A stretch of DNA of 10,167 nt from Bacillota bacterium (GCA_017619905.1 JAFZRK010000120.1:1-10167); one strand, 5' to 3'. Counted from the first letter of the stretch, positions 1 through 7,552 are shown. The notes: generated by a model not told the origin, from the sequence alone. Program-made: numbers and translations.

Positions 1-358
1 AGTACTCGCTGTGCCGAACGCCTGCGTTGGAGAGCAGGTACACTCCGTATCCTGCATTTTTGACGCGCCGCACAAGGTCCGCCATTCCTTCCACAGGCAT
101 GAGCGGATCGAACCAGCGGGTAGCCAGCCCCCAGGCGGCTTCGTGAAGGCGCTCGGGAAGCCTTTCGCAGGCGCGCCTTGCGACTTCGGCCTCGTCTATG
201 CGACCCCAGTCGTTCAGCGACCAGTTTGCGTTGCCCCAGAACACCTCCCGAAGGACCAGTTCCTTTTCCTCTTCCGTTATGTCATATCTGTCGGCGAAGG
301 CCCTGATATCGAAATGTATCAGGACCTCGCCCATGTCGAAAACAAAATTCTTAATCAA
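1..358 (-). CDS. HAD-superfamily phosphatase, YihX-like (3' end outside window)
   Basis: The first 119 residues are visible and the gene runs off the left edge. It starts with TTG at 358-356, preceded by a GGAG at suitable distance; the frame has a stop not far upstream and no ATG, so TTG is the best start. HAD motif I is FDMGEVLIHFD with nucleophile Asp8. The usual second Asp is Gly10, giving the D-x-G-x-V form found in E. coli YihX (alpha-D-glucose-1-phosphate phosphatase) and relatives. Motif II is LLSNAG (Ser110) followed by RHSEY, also YihX-like. A helical cap domain should lie at about 18-85. Motifs III and IV are outside the window. The gene begins 27 nt after the ABC permease stop, so it is very probably the last visible gene of that operon and may dephosphorylate what the transporter imports. 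That role is inference; the family call is firm, the substrate unknown. Confidence 0.86.
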   Translation of the reverse strand, partial: MIKNFVFDMGEVLIHFDIRAFADRYDITEEEKELVLREVFWGNANWSLNDWGRIDEAEVARRACERLPERLHEAAWGLATRWFDPLMPVEGMADLVRRVKNAGYGVYLLSNAGVRHSEY

Positions 359-385
359 TGTTTGCTCCTGCCGCAGGGAAAACTA

Positions 386-2272
386 TTACGGCTCCGTCGT
401 AAGTTTCTTCTTGCCGAAGATCTTGGCAAAACGCTCCCTGCGCCTCTTCCTTGCCTCGAGCCTCTCGGACAGATCCCTGGCGCCTACGCCGTAGACCAGC
501 CACAGGATTATTCCGGAGACTATCATTATGAACACCGTGGACGCGCAGCGCCGCCCGGACGCGTTTACGTTGTAGCCGTACAAGCCTTCGTCCATGGTCA
601 TGGACTGTATTACCATGGCGTAGGTCTTGCCGTACTTGCTGGCGAACGTCGCGGACATGTCGTACTCGGTGAACAGCGCGTTGAAGTTGAGCGCGAACAC
701 CGCCAGAACGCTAGGCAGGATTATAGGCAGTTTCACCTTCAGGAAGGTCTGTATAGGACTGGACCCCAGGTTCTTGGCCGCGTCCTCCAGCTCCGAGTCT
801 ATGGTGTAGAACGACGCCTTTATCATTCGCAGACTGAACGGCAGCTTGGTAACCACGTACGCCATGATTATCAGCAGCTTAACGTTGTCCGCGTAGTACA
901 GGTTGTTGTTTCCCACGTACCATACGGTCTCCGTGTTGAAGTAGCTCCTGTAGGAGTAGCAGATGAGTATGGTCGGCAGCAGCCAGGGGAACAGCAGCGC
1001 GTACTCCAGGAACGTGCCGGTCTTCTTGTGTTTTGAGATGTAATTGCAGGCGACCACAACTATTACGCAGGCCAGCGCGGCGGCAACTGCGGAAAGAATG
1101 AAGCTCATCTTTATTCCGCCCACGGCGTCCGCGTTGGAGAACACTCCGGAGATGGCGCCCTCGCGGGTCTTGTAGGTCCCGCGCGAGGTAAGGAACTCGA
1201 AATCTTCCTGTCCGAAGAAGTTGATCAGCGTCCAGTTGGAGAAGTCTATCCTCTTAAGCCTTATCGCCGTATAACTCTGGAAACTGAAGATGATTATCAT
1301 TATTACCGGCGTCATGTATATTATGAACAGAACGTAGGCGTAGATGTGCGCCAGAACGTTTGCCACCGGGTTGTTGATCTTCTGCTTCTGCAGTCTGGCC
1401 TTGGTCTTGGAGACCGAAAGATAATGGCCCTTCCTTTCGTAGGCGGTAAGAACCGTCAGCAGAACTATGGTAAATATCGCAAGGATTATCGACAGCAGCG
1501 CGGCCCTTGCCTGCGGGAAGGACTCGTCCGCGGACGAGCTTCCGGCCAGTCTTACGATCTCCGGGTTGATGGAGTCGTAGCCCAGCAAAGTAGGCGAGGA
1601 CATGGCGCACAGACCGGTTATGAAGGTCATTACCGTAAGCGAGAACAGCGTGGGGATGAGCGTGGGCATTACAACCTTAAGCAGTACCTTGAACGGCCCC
1701 GCGCCCATATTCCTTGCGGCCTCTACCGTGTTGTAGTCTATGCCTCGTATGGCGTTTCGCAGGAACAGCATGTGGTTGCTGGTGCACGCGAACGTCATGG
1801 TAAACACTACCGCGCCGAACCCCGTGAACCAGGTCTTCGACAGGCCCGGGAACGCGTTGGTAAGCAGCGGTGTAAGTATTCCGTCGTTGGCGTACAGGAA
1901 CATGTAGCCGGTAACCAGAGCAACGCCGGAATAGATCATCGTGGTCATGTAGCCCATGCGCAGTATCTTTGCGCCCTTGATGTCGAAATACTCGGTAAGG
2001 AGCACTATGGATATGCCCACGATGTTTACTGTAATTACAAGGATCACCGCAAGTTTCAGCGAGTTCCACACGTAGTTCTTCATGTTCCCCGCAAGGAAGA
2101 ATCTTATTACCACGAACGGATCCGCCTCGCCGGAAGCGGTCTTCTCCCTGAATATGCTGGTAAGCGTATTCCAGCACGGGACCACCATGAAGCCCAGGAA
2201 CAGATAGGCAAAGAAGACTATGCCTATTATCCTGAAGACGAACGTGGCGTCGAAACGTTTTTCGTTAAGCAT
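386..2272 (-). CDS. ABC transporter permease, fused two-domain (FbpB/AfuB/PotBC-like)
   Basis: This 628-residue integral membrane protein forms the channel of an ABC importer. It is a tandem fusion of two binding-protein-dependent permease domains. The N-terminal half (about 10-280) has the cytoplasmic EAA loop at 183-207 (EAARNMG...LPTLIP-like) and the C-terminal half (about 305-600) has its own at 496-520 (EDAAKNLGSSP...LP). Each loop docks onto the ATPase. Several hydrophobic segments are evident in each half, with a long extracytoplasmic stretch at about 335-385. The C-terminus is a basic cytoplasmic tail (about 600-624). Fused permeases of this length are typical of the ferric iron (FbpB/SfuB), AfuB and some phosphonate or polyamine systems, so family alone does not give the substrate. 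The ATG overlaps the ATPase stop by 8 nt and has a GGGGAGG site inside the ATPase gene, indicating translational coupling. Confidence 0.93.
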   Translation of the reverse strand: MLNEKRFDATFVFRIIGIVFFAYLFLGFMVVPCWNTLTSIFREKTASGEADPFVVIRFFLAGNMKNYVWNSLKLAVILVITVNIVGISIVLLTEYFDIKGAKILRMGYMTTMIYSGVALVTGYMFLYANDGILTPLLTNAFPGLSKTWFTGFGAVVFTMTFACTSNHMLFLRNAIRGIDYNTVEAARNMGAGPFKVLLKVVMPTLIPTLFSLTVMTFITGLCAMSSPTLLGYDSINPEIVRLAGSSSADESFPQARAALLSIILAIFTIVLLTVLTAYERKGHYLSVSKTKARLQKQKINNPVANVLAHIYAYVLFIIYMTPVIMIIIFSFQSYTAIRLKRIDFSNWTLINFFGQEDFEFLTSRGTYKTREGAISGVFSNADAVGGIKMSFILSAVAAALACVIVVVACNYISKHKKTGTFLEYALLFPWLLPTILICYSYRSYFNTETVWYVGNNNLYYADNVKLLIIMAYVVTKLPFSLRMIKASFYTIDSELEDAAKNLGSSPIQTFLKVKLPIILPSVLAVFALNFNALFTEYDMSATFASKYGKTYAMVIQSMTMDEGLYGYNVNASGRRCASTVFIMIVSGIILWLVYGVGARDLSERLEARKRRRERFAKIFGKKKLTTEP

Positions 2273-3296
2273 CCGCGTCCTCCCCGGGCTTGTAGCTCAT
2301 GATGTTTTTTACGTTAAAGCTCATGTGGGCCGTTTCGCCCTTGGTGTACGGATTGCTTCCGTCGTTCTTTTCTATTACTTTCAGAGTCTGTCCGAAAGCG
2401 TTTATCGTGTATTTTATGTAGAGCCCGTAGTACTCCGAGGACTCTACCATTGCGTCGAATACAAAGTGCTTCCCGTCATCCATCTTGTTAACGTGCAGTC
2501 TCTCAAGACGGATGTAGTGATGCCAGGTCGGATCCAGATCAGCGCCGCGCTTATTGAGCTCCGCGACTATCCCGTCCTCCAGCCTGTTTATGTCTCCTAT
2601 GAAGTTGCAGACGAACTCCGTCGCCGAGTGGTTGTAGATCTCGTTTGGAGTGCCTATCTGCTCTATGTAGCCCTTGTTGAATACCGCTATGCGGTCGGAG
2701 AGCGTAAGGGCTTCTTCCTGGTCGTGGGTGACGTATATGGACGTTATTCCGAACTCTTTCTGCATCTTCTTGAGCTCGTTGCGCAGCTGCACCCTAAGCT
2801 TGGCGTCCAGATTGGACAGCGGCTCGTCCAGGCATATTATGCTGGGGCTCGTTACCAAGGCTCTTGCGATGGCGACTCTCTGCTGCTGTCCTCCGGAGAG
2901 CTGCGATACCGCCTTGGCGAGCTGTTCGTCGGAGAGGTCCACCTTTCTGGCTATGTCTCTCACCTTTTGGTCTATCTCGGTCTTGCTGAGCTTCTTAAGC
3001 TTAAGACCGAAGGCTATGTTGTCGTAGACCGTCATGGTCGGGAAGAGCGCGTAGCTCTGGAACACTATGCCTATGTTGCGTTTTTCGATAGGAACATGGG
3101 TGATGTCGCGGTCCTTCATGAAGACCGTGCCGCTGGCCGGCTCTATGAAACCGGTGATCGTGCGCAGCGTGGTGGTCTTTCCGCAGCCCGAAGGCCCCAG
3201 AAACGTAAAGAACTCGCCCTCTTTCACATGCACGTTAATGTCGTGCAGGGCTGTAAAATCACCGAATTTAACAACGATGTCGTTAAGCTTGATCAT
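2265..3296 (-). CDS. ABC transporter ATP-binding protein (FbpC/PotA family)
   Basis: This 343-residue ATPase energises the importer encoded with it. Walker A is GPSGCGKT at 34-41, the Q-loop Gln is at 80, the signature LSGGQQQR at 133-140, Walker B IICLDEP at 153-159, and the switch His is 191 in YVTHDQEEAL. The remaining 100 or so residues (about 235-340) form the TOBE-like C-terminal domain seen in PotA/FbpC/MalK-type ATPases. Here the domain has little sequence I recognise, which limits substrate inference. The ATG at 3296-3294 is preferred over an in-frame ATG 36 nt upstream: it begins the conserved MIKLNDIVVKFG strand and has an AAAGG site about 10 nt upstream. The upstream alternative lies near the terminator hairpin that ends the preceding gene. 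The 3' end overlaps the permease start. Confidence 0.95.
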   Translation of the reverse strand: MIKLNDIVVKFGDFTALHDINVHVKEGEFFTFLGPSGCGKTTTLRTITGFIEPASGTVFMKDRDITHVPIEKRNIGIVFQSYALFPTMTVYDNIAFGLKLKKLSKTEIDQKVRDIARKVDLSDEQLAKAVSQLSGGQQQRVAIARALVTSPSIICLDEPLSNLDAKLRVQLRNELKKMQKEFGITSIYVTHDQEEALTLSDRIAVFNKGYIEQIGTPNEIYNHSATEFVCNFIGDINRLEDGIVAELNKRGADLDPTWHHYIRLERLHVNKMDDGKHFVFDAMVESSEYYGLYIKYTINAFGQTLKVIEKNDGSNPYTKGETAHMSFNVKNIMSYKPGEDADA

Positions 3297-3312
3297 GATA
3301 GTCGTACCTTTC

Positions 3313-3345
3313 AAAAAATGGCGAGCCTGCAAGCAGGCCCGCCAT
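3313..3345 (-). terminator. Intrinsic terminator/attenuator between binding-protein and ATPase genes
   Basis: On the minus strand, 3345-3333 pairs with 3330-3318 as a continuous 13-bp stem (one G-U wobble at 3339/3324) with a very short loop, directly followed by six U (3318-3313, the first of which can also join the stem). It begins 15 nt after the binding-protein stop and ends about 17 nt before the ATPase start, inside an operon. Partial termination here would give an excess of binding-protein mRNA over transporter mRNA, common in ABC import operons. The structure could also protect the 3' end of the upstream message. Confidence 0.85.
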
Positions 3346-3359
3346 CGGTTGCCGTAATG

Positions 3360-4592
3360 TTACTGCGCTTTCTTCTGAGTAAGAGTAGCCCAGTCGAGAG
3401 CATCCCAGTTGGGTTCTGCCGGAGCGTCCTTCTGGTCTGCCCAGTAGAATCCCAGGTTGGTCATGATGTTCGTCCACTCAGCGGAGTGAGCGCCTACGTA
3501 CTCGGCGTAGTTCATGTCTGTTCCTTCTACCTTGTTAAGAGCGAAGTTCTTAACGGTGTAGATCTCGGGAACGGTCGGGTAAACTGCCTTGGCCGCGTCG
3601 CTGTTGCAGGGATAGGTATCCCACTGCTCAGCCCATGCCGCCTGAGTCTCGGCTCCGCCGAACCACTCCGCGAACGCCTTTACCTGGAGGGTATCGGCCT
3701 CGCTGCGGCCCGCCTTGTCCAGAATTCCGAGGTACTCCGCGATGTAGTAGGTACCGTCTTCCACCTTAACAAGCTTGCAGGTGTCCGCGGTGACCGGCTT
3801 CTCGGAGTTGGTAGCAGCCTCGTCCAGCTTGCCGTAGAAGGCGCTGGAGTAGAAGGTGGATACCTGTACGTCGCCCTTGTTCAGCGGGTCGAATCCGTAG
3901 CTGTCTCCGGTGAATGTGCCGTTCGCGCAGTACTTCCACAGGGTCTTCCATCCGTCGATGGAGATGCCGCCTGCCGGCGAGCTGGGATCGGTGAACGCGT
4001 AGAGCATGGCGTTGTTGATGTTGGAGTTGGTGGTTCCGCCTACTTTGCCCTGACGGTACCACTTGTATCCGCAGTCTACGATGTCTGCCCAGTGCTTGAA
4101 GGTGAGCTCCTTGCCGTTGGTGCCGACCGCGTCGTTCCTGTAGAGCATCAGAACGTTCTGGATGACCAGACCGTAAGCCTTGCCGTCATACTTGAAGTCG
4201 CCTACCTTGCCGGCCCAGGACGGGGTCCAGTCGACGAGCTTTACGTTCTCGTAGGTCCCCTTTATGACCTGGCCCCAGCGGGTCTCGTTCAGTCCGAACA
4301 GTATGTCTCCGTCCTTCTTCTCGTTGGCCATCTGAACAGCCTTGTCGTCTCCCTTGTAGACAGTGCTGTCGTCCAGCGAGATCTTGAATCCGTGATCGGC
4401 CGCATACTTGGTGAACCACTCGACACGCGGGGTGTCGTTGGAGTTGGAATAGATACGGATCACATAGTCCGCATTCGGTTTTACTTCTTCCGGTGTATTG
4501 TTGGCCGGGGTATTGTTGGCCGGCGGATTACCGCAAGCCGCAAGACCGATGACCATGCAAAGTACCAGAATAACAGCTAATACTTTCTTCAT
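3360..4592 (-). CDS. ABC transporter solute-binding lipoprotein (family of Fe3+/polyamine/organophosphate binders)
   Basis: This 410-residue exported lipoprotein captures the substrate for the importer. It has a basic start, a hydrophobic segment (about 4-18) and a lipobox LAAC with Cys20 as the predicted lipidated residue. A low-complexity linker (about 21-40) contains a PANNT duplication. The mature domain (about 43-400) looks like a periplasmic-binding type 2 fold: a first strand VIRIYSNSN at 44-52, then DILFGLNE at 96-103 and the hinge-like YGLVIQNVLMLYRND at 140-154. It resembles binding proteins annotated as ferric iron or generic extracellular solute-binding. A YYIAEY stretch occurs at 282-287, but I cannot show that it matches the iron-ligand tyrosines of FbpA, so no metal claim is made. 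The start has a perfect AGGAGG five nt upstream. Being first in the operon, before a terminator, predicts high expression. Confidence 0.92.
   Translation of the reverse strand: MKKVLAVILVLCMVIGLAACGNPPANNTPANNTPEEVKPNADYVIRIYSNSNDTPRVEWFTKYAADHGFKISLDDSTVYKGDDKAVQMANEKKDGDILFGLNETRWGQVIKGTYENVKLVDWTPSWAGKVGDFKYDGKAYGLVIQNVLMLYRNDAVGTNGKELTFKHWADIVDCGYKWYRQGKVGGTTNSNINNAMLYAFTDPSSPAGGISIDGWKTLWKYCANGTFTGDSYGFDPLNKGDVQVSTFYSSAFYGKLDEAATNSEKPVTADTCKLVKVEDGTYYIAEYLGILDKAGRSEADTLQVKAFAEWFGGAETQAAWAEQWDTYPCNSDAAKAVYPTVPEIYTVKNFALNKVEGTDMNYAEYVGAHSAEWTNIMTNLGFYWADQKDAPAEPNWDALDWATLTQKKAQ
4495..4524 (-). repeat. 15-bp tandem duplication encoding the PANNT linker repeat
   Basis: Two adjacent 15-bp units (4495-4509 and 4510-4524) match at 14 of 15 positions. 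They encode a duplicated Asn/Pro/Thr segment right after the lipidated Cys of the binding protein. This is an in-frame linker expansion, probably made by replication slippage, that lengthens the tether to the membrane. Confidence 0.85.
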
Positions 4593-4607
4593 TTTATCCT
4601 CCTCGAT

Positions 4608-4646
4608 AAAAACGCGGGCGTTATATATATGATGATCTACACCCGC
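4608..4646 (-). promoter_or_regulatory. Leader hairpin with U-tract upstream of the binding-protein gene (possible attenuator)
   Basis: On the minus strand, 4646-4639 pairs with 4621-4614 (8 bp, one G-U wobble, very GC-rich) around a 17-nt AT-rich loop. One G and then five U (4612-4608) follow. The hairpin starts almost at the predicted transcription start and ends just before the AGGAGG site. It could be a leader terminator or simply a 5' stabilising stem-loop. The long loop and short U-tract make it weaker than the terminator after the gene, and no known riboswitch architecture fits in so short a leader. Confidence 0.45.
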
Positions 4647-4654
4647 CGCACATT

Positions 4655-4683
4655 ATTGTAAAACATTGTTAACAAATAGTCAA
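4655..4683 (-). promoter_or_regulatory. Sigma-A promoter of the ABC transporter operon
   Basis: The -35 is TTGACT (4683-4678), the spacer exactly 17 bp, and the -10 TACAAT (4660-4655). Each hexamer differs from consensus at one position. The predicted start is near 4648, giving a leader of about 55 nt before the ATG at 4592. Confidence 0.82.
4666..4675. promoter_or_regulatory. 10-bp palindrome in the ABC promoter spacer (candidate operator)
   Basis: TTGTTAACAA is a perfect palindrome centred in the 17-bp spacer between -35 and -10. A protein bound here would block RNA polymerase. It does not match the GTTAGC...GCTAAC palindromes of the feo region, so a different regulator would be involved. 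In an AT-rich spacer a 10-bp palindrome could arise by chance. Confidence 0.35.
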
Positions 4684-4741
4684 GATTGCATTGCCCCGGT
4701 CCGGAATTCTTCACAGCCAGTACCGGAGTTTCTTTACACCG

Positions 4742-4771
4742 AAAGGCGGCCCCTGAATGTCCGGAGCCGCC
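4742..4771 (-). terminator. Probable terminator of the feo operon
   Basis: Minus-strand 4771-4763 pairs with 4753-4745 (9 bp, GC-rich, one U-G wobble) around a 9-nt loop. Only three U and then C follow. It lies 45 nt after the stop of the last feo gene and about 60 nt before the next promoter. The short U-tract suggests leaky termination, so some readthrough into the ABC operon is possible. Confidence 0.6.
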
Positions 4772-4815
4772 CCTCGACGCGTGAATGTTTCTTTATGGCT
4801 GAACTTAATGGTCCT

Positions 4816-5043
4816 TTATGGCTTTCGGATCTTTATGTCCTTAGGGAACTCGCATCCGGAACACGCCGAACACCCGTCCTTTTTGTGCGCGCAGTTTCCG
4901 CAGGTGCCTGTGGCGGACATGGCGCAGAAGGATCTCCCCGACTTTACGTCCCTGACCAGCCCGCGTATTATCAGCGCTACGACCGTCAGAAGAACGATAA
5001 GGATCAATATGGTGGATATGTTGTCGGATATGTACTTTATCAT
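4816..5043 (-). CDS. FeoB-associated Cys-rich membrane protein (virus attachment protein p12-like family)
   Basis: This 75-residue protein has one membrane segment (about 10-31), a short basic stretch, and a Cys-rich tail with Cys40, 48, 51, 58, 61 and 64 (spacing C-x7-C-x2-C-x6-C-x2-C-x2-C). It then ends in a Lys-rich tail. Small proteins of this type are found beside feoB in many Firmicutes and are annotated as FeoB-associated Cys-rich membrane proteins. Their biochemical role is not established; the paired CxxC motifs suggest Fe(II) or Fe-S handling at the membrane. With the N-terminus outside, the Cys tail would face the cytoplasm. Its ATG overlaps the feoB TGA (ATGA), and only a weak GGTGGA site precedes it, so translation is probably coupled to feoB. 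That supports a stoichiometric partner role. Confidence 0.9.
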   Translation of the reverse strand: MIKYISDNISTILILIVLLTVVALIIRGLVRDVKSGRSFCAMSATGTCGNCAHKKDGCSACSGCEFPKDIKIRKP

Positions 5044-7535
5044 TTCACTGCGTCCACCGAGCGGAGCGTAAGCTTGGTGGCTTCCTGATACTTCCTGAAG
5101 AACAGCATGTATATGATGCCTACGAGGAACGCTATCGCGAAGATCAGCCCGATAACGCTTACCTTACCGGTGAACAGACCGCCGAACTGATTCACCATCA
5201 GCGCGATCACATACGCGAACGCGCACTCGTATCCGATGGCGAACCAGGTCCATTTGGCGCTGTTCATCTCTCTCTTGATGGCGCCCATGGCCGCGAAGCA
5301 AGGCGCGCAGAGCAGGTTGAACAGCATGAACGAGAAGCCCGTCAGCATCGTGAACTGAGCCGCGAATCCGGCCTGGCTCCCGTAGAGCACGCCCATGGTC
5401 GCCACTATGTTCTCCTTGGCAACAAGACCGGTGATGGATGCCACCGCAGCCTGCCAGGTGCCCCATCCGAGAGGAGCGAATATCCACTTGATCGCGTTGC
5501 CCACGACCGCAAGTATCGACGCGTCGATCTGATCGCTCTCAAGCATTCCGAAGGCTCCGTCTGTCCATCCGAATCTGGACAGGAACCAGATCACTATGGT
5601 GGAGAGAAGTATGACCGTTCCGGCCTTCTTGATGAAGGACCAGCCGCGCTCCCACATGGATCTGAGCACGTTGCCCAGAGTCGGCCAGTGGTAGGACGGA
5701 AGTTCCATTACGAACGGAGCGGGGTCTCCCGCGAACATCTTCGTCTTCTTAAGTATGATACCGGAGATGATTATGGACGCCGCGCCTATGAAGTACGCGG
5801 AAGTAGCCACCCATGCGGCTCCGCCGAACAGCGCGCCGGCGATAAGTCCTATGAACGGAAGCTTGGCTCCGCAGGGGATGAAGGTCGTCGTCATTATCGT
5901 CATGCGGCGGTCGCGCTCATTCTCTATGGTACGCGACGCCATTATTCCGGGAATGCCGCAACCTGCGCTGATGAGCATCGGTATGAAGGACTTTCCGGAA
6001 AGCCCGAATTTTCTGAATATGCGGTCCAGAACGAATGCTATGCGCGCCATGTAGCCGCAGGCTTCCAGGAATGCCAGCATCAGGAACAGAACGAGCATCT
6101 GCGGAACGAAACCCAGAACCGCGCCTACGCCCCCGACTATACCGTCGAGGATCAGGCCTTTAAGCCATTCCGCACAGTTAGATTTATCCAGAAGATCGCC
6201 GAGAGCGTCCGGTATGCTGCGCACCCACTTTCCGTAAGTCGAGGTGTCCGGGGCGCCGCAGCCTTCCTTATATTCCGTGTTCAGGAAGTTTGCGACAGCT
6301 TCCTTAAGCGCCGCCTTGTCGGCTTTTTCTACCGTTTCATCCAGAGTCTCCTCGTCGACTACTATGTATTCCAGTTCGGCGTTGTCCGGGGTAGCCGCGA
6401 CGAGCGCTTCCAGAGCGGTCTTAGCAGCGGCGGCGTCGAACTCTTCGCTTTCTATGTCTATTGCGTCCGCGATCCCGTCGTTTCCGTACTCGCTGATGTA
6501 GGCATCCAGGATGAGATCGGTGTCGCCGTAAGTCTCCGCGGCTTCTTCGTACTGCTTCGCGCCTATGCCGAAGGGGTGCCATCCGTCTCCGAACAGTCCG
6601 TCGTTGACCCAGTCTGTAGCCGGAGTTCCGACGCCTACCATCGCGACCCAATAGACTATGAACATGACCACGGCGAAGATCGGCAGACCCAGCCAGCGGT
6701 TGGTGACTATCTTGTCTATCTTGTCAGATCTGGTAAGGGCGCCCACCTTCTTCTTTCTGTAGCAGGCTTTTATCACTTCGGCTATGTAAACGTAGCGCTC
6801 GTTGGTGATGATGCTCTCCGCGTCGTCGTCCATTTCCGCTTCCACGGCAGCTATGTCCTTTTCTATGTGGTCCAGGGTCTCCTTGGGGAGCTTCAGCTGC
6901 TTCAGGACCTTGTCGTCCCTTTCGAAGAGCTTTACCGCGTACCAGCGCTGCTGCTCCTCCGGAAGGTTGTGGACCACAGCCTCCTCTATGTGAGCGATAG
7001 CGTGCTCCACGGGACCGGAGAACTTGTGCTGCGGAACGGTCTTCGTGTTCCTTGCCGCTTCGATGGCAGCCTCCGCCGCCTCCGCGACTCCCGTACCCTT
7101 AAGCGCGGATATCTCCACTACCTTGCATCCGAGCTGCTCGGCAAGCAGAGCGGTGTCTATCTTGTCGTTGTTCTTCTTTACAAGATCCATCATGTTGATG
7201 GCCACGACTACCGAAATTCCAAGCTCAGTCAGCTGTGTGGTAAGGTAGAGGTTCCTCTCCAGGTTGGTGCCGTCCACTATGTTGAGGATGGCGTCCGGAC
7301 GCTCTCCGAGAAGATAATTACGCGCCACTACCTCTTCCAGAGTGTAAGGCGAGAGCGAATAGATTCCCGGAAGGTCCGTTATGATCACGTCGTCGTGCTT
7401 CTTAAGCTTTCCTTCCTTCTTTTCCACCGTTACTCCGGGCCAGTTTCCTACGAACTGGTTGGATCCGGTGAGCGCGTTGAACAGCGTAGTCTTGCCGCTG
7501 TTGGGGTTGCCCGCGAGGGCTATGCGAATACCCAT
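5040..7535 (-). CDS. feoB: Fe(II) transporter FeoB
   Basis: This 831-residue inner-membrane protein imports ferrous iron, with an N-terminal GTPase domain controlling the membrane domain. G1 is GNPNSGKTT at 9-17, G2 Thr36 in GVTVEKK, G3 DLPG at 54-57, G4 NMMD at 114-117 and G5 SALKG at 143-147. A helical GDI-like region follows to about 275. The first membrane helix is at about 283-303. The core motifs are the gate-type segment VLGFVPQM (473-480), GCGIPG (525-530), FIPCGAKLP (552-560) and CAPC (743-746). The protein is longer than most FeoBs because of an acidic insertion at about 317-435, after the first helix and therefore probably extracytoplasmic. The start has AAAGGAG about 7 nt upstream. 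It follows feoA2 with an 81-nt gap that holds two inverted repeats, and it overlaps the Cys-rich partner gene. Confidence 0.97.
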   Translation of the reverse strand: MGIRIALAGNPNSGKTTLFNALTGSNQFVGNWPGVTVEKKEGKLKKHDDVIITDLPGIYSLSPYTLEEVVARNYLLGERPDAILNIVDGTNLERNLYLTTQLTELGISVVVAINMMDLVKKNNDKIDTALLAEQLGCKVVEISALKGTGVAEAAEAAIEAARNTKTVPQHKFSGPVEHAIAHIEEAVVHNLPEEQQRWYAVKLFERDDKVLKQLKLPKETLDHIEKDIAAVEAEMDDDAESIITNERYVYIAEVIKACYRKKKVGALTRSDKIDKIVTNRWLGLPIFAVVMFIVYWVAMVGVGTPATDWVNDGLFGDGWHPFGIGAKQYEEAAETYGDTDLILDAYISEYGNDGIADAIDIESEEFDAAAAKTALEALVAATPDNAELEYIVVDEETLDETVEKADKAALKEAVANFLNTEYKEGCGAPDTSTYGKWVRSIPDALGDLLDKSNCAEWLKGLILDGIVGGVGAVLGFVPQMLVLFLMLAFLEACGYMARIAFVLDRIFRKFGLSGKSFIPMLISAGCGIPGIMASRTIENERDRRMTIMTTTFIPCGAKLPFIGLIAGALFGGAAWVATSAYFIGAASIIISGIILKKTKMFAGDPAPFVMELPSYHWPTLGNVLRSMWERGWSFIKKAGTVILLSTIVIWFLSRFGWTDGAFGMLESDQIDASILAVVGNAIKWIFAPLGWGTWQAAVASITGLVAKENIVATMGVLYGSQAGFAAQFTMLTGFSFMLFNLLCAPCFAAMGAIKREMNSAKWTWFAIGYECAFAYVIALMVNQFGGLFTGKVSVIGLIFAIAFLVGIIYMLFFRKYQEATKLTLRSVDAVK

Positions 7536-7552
7536 GAATGACTCCTTTCACG

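Noticed and set aside
3297..3332. A longer ABC ATPase starting at an upstream in-frame ATG (3332)
   Set aside because: That start lies within the terminator hairpin (in its loop), and the family's conserved first strand begins at the downstream ATG.
2220..4580. A very long plus-strand open frame (over 780 codons) opposite the ABC transporter genes
   Set aside because: It runs antisense to three genes with clear motifs and spans their boundaries. The translation is rich in Arg, Val, Leu and Tyr with no recognisable domain, as expected for an antisense frame of GC-rich coding DNA.
3360..4592. Naming the transporter fbpABC and calling it a ferric iron importer
   Set aside because: The iron-ligand residues of FbpA could not be identified in the binding protein, related systems carry hexose phosphates, phosphonates or polyamines, and no iron box lies at the promoter.
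4593..4650. A metabolite riboswitch in the leader of the binding-protein gene
   Set aside because: The leader is only about 55 nt and holds one hairpin; no known riboswitch aptamer fits.
5688..7541. A plus-strand open frame of about 617 codons opposite feoB
   Set aside because: It is antisense to an unmistakable FeoB gene, with no domain and no ribosome binding site noted; a compositional shadow.
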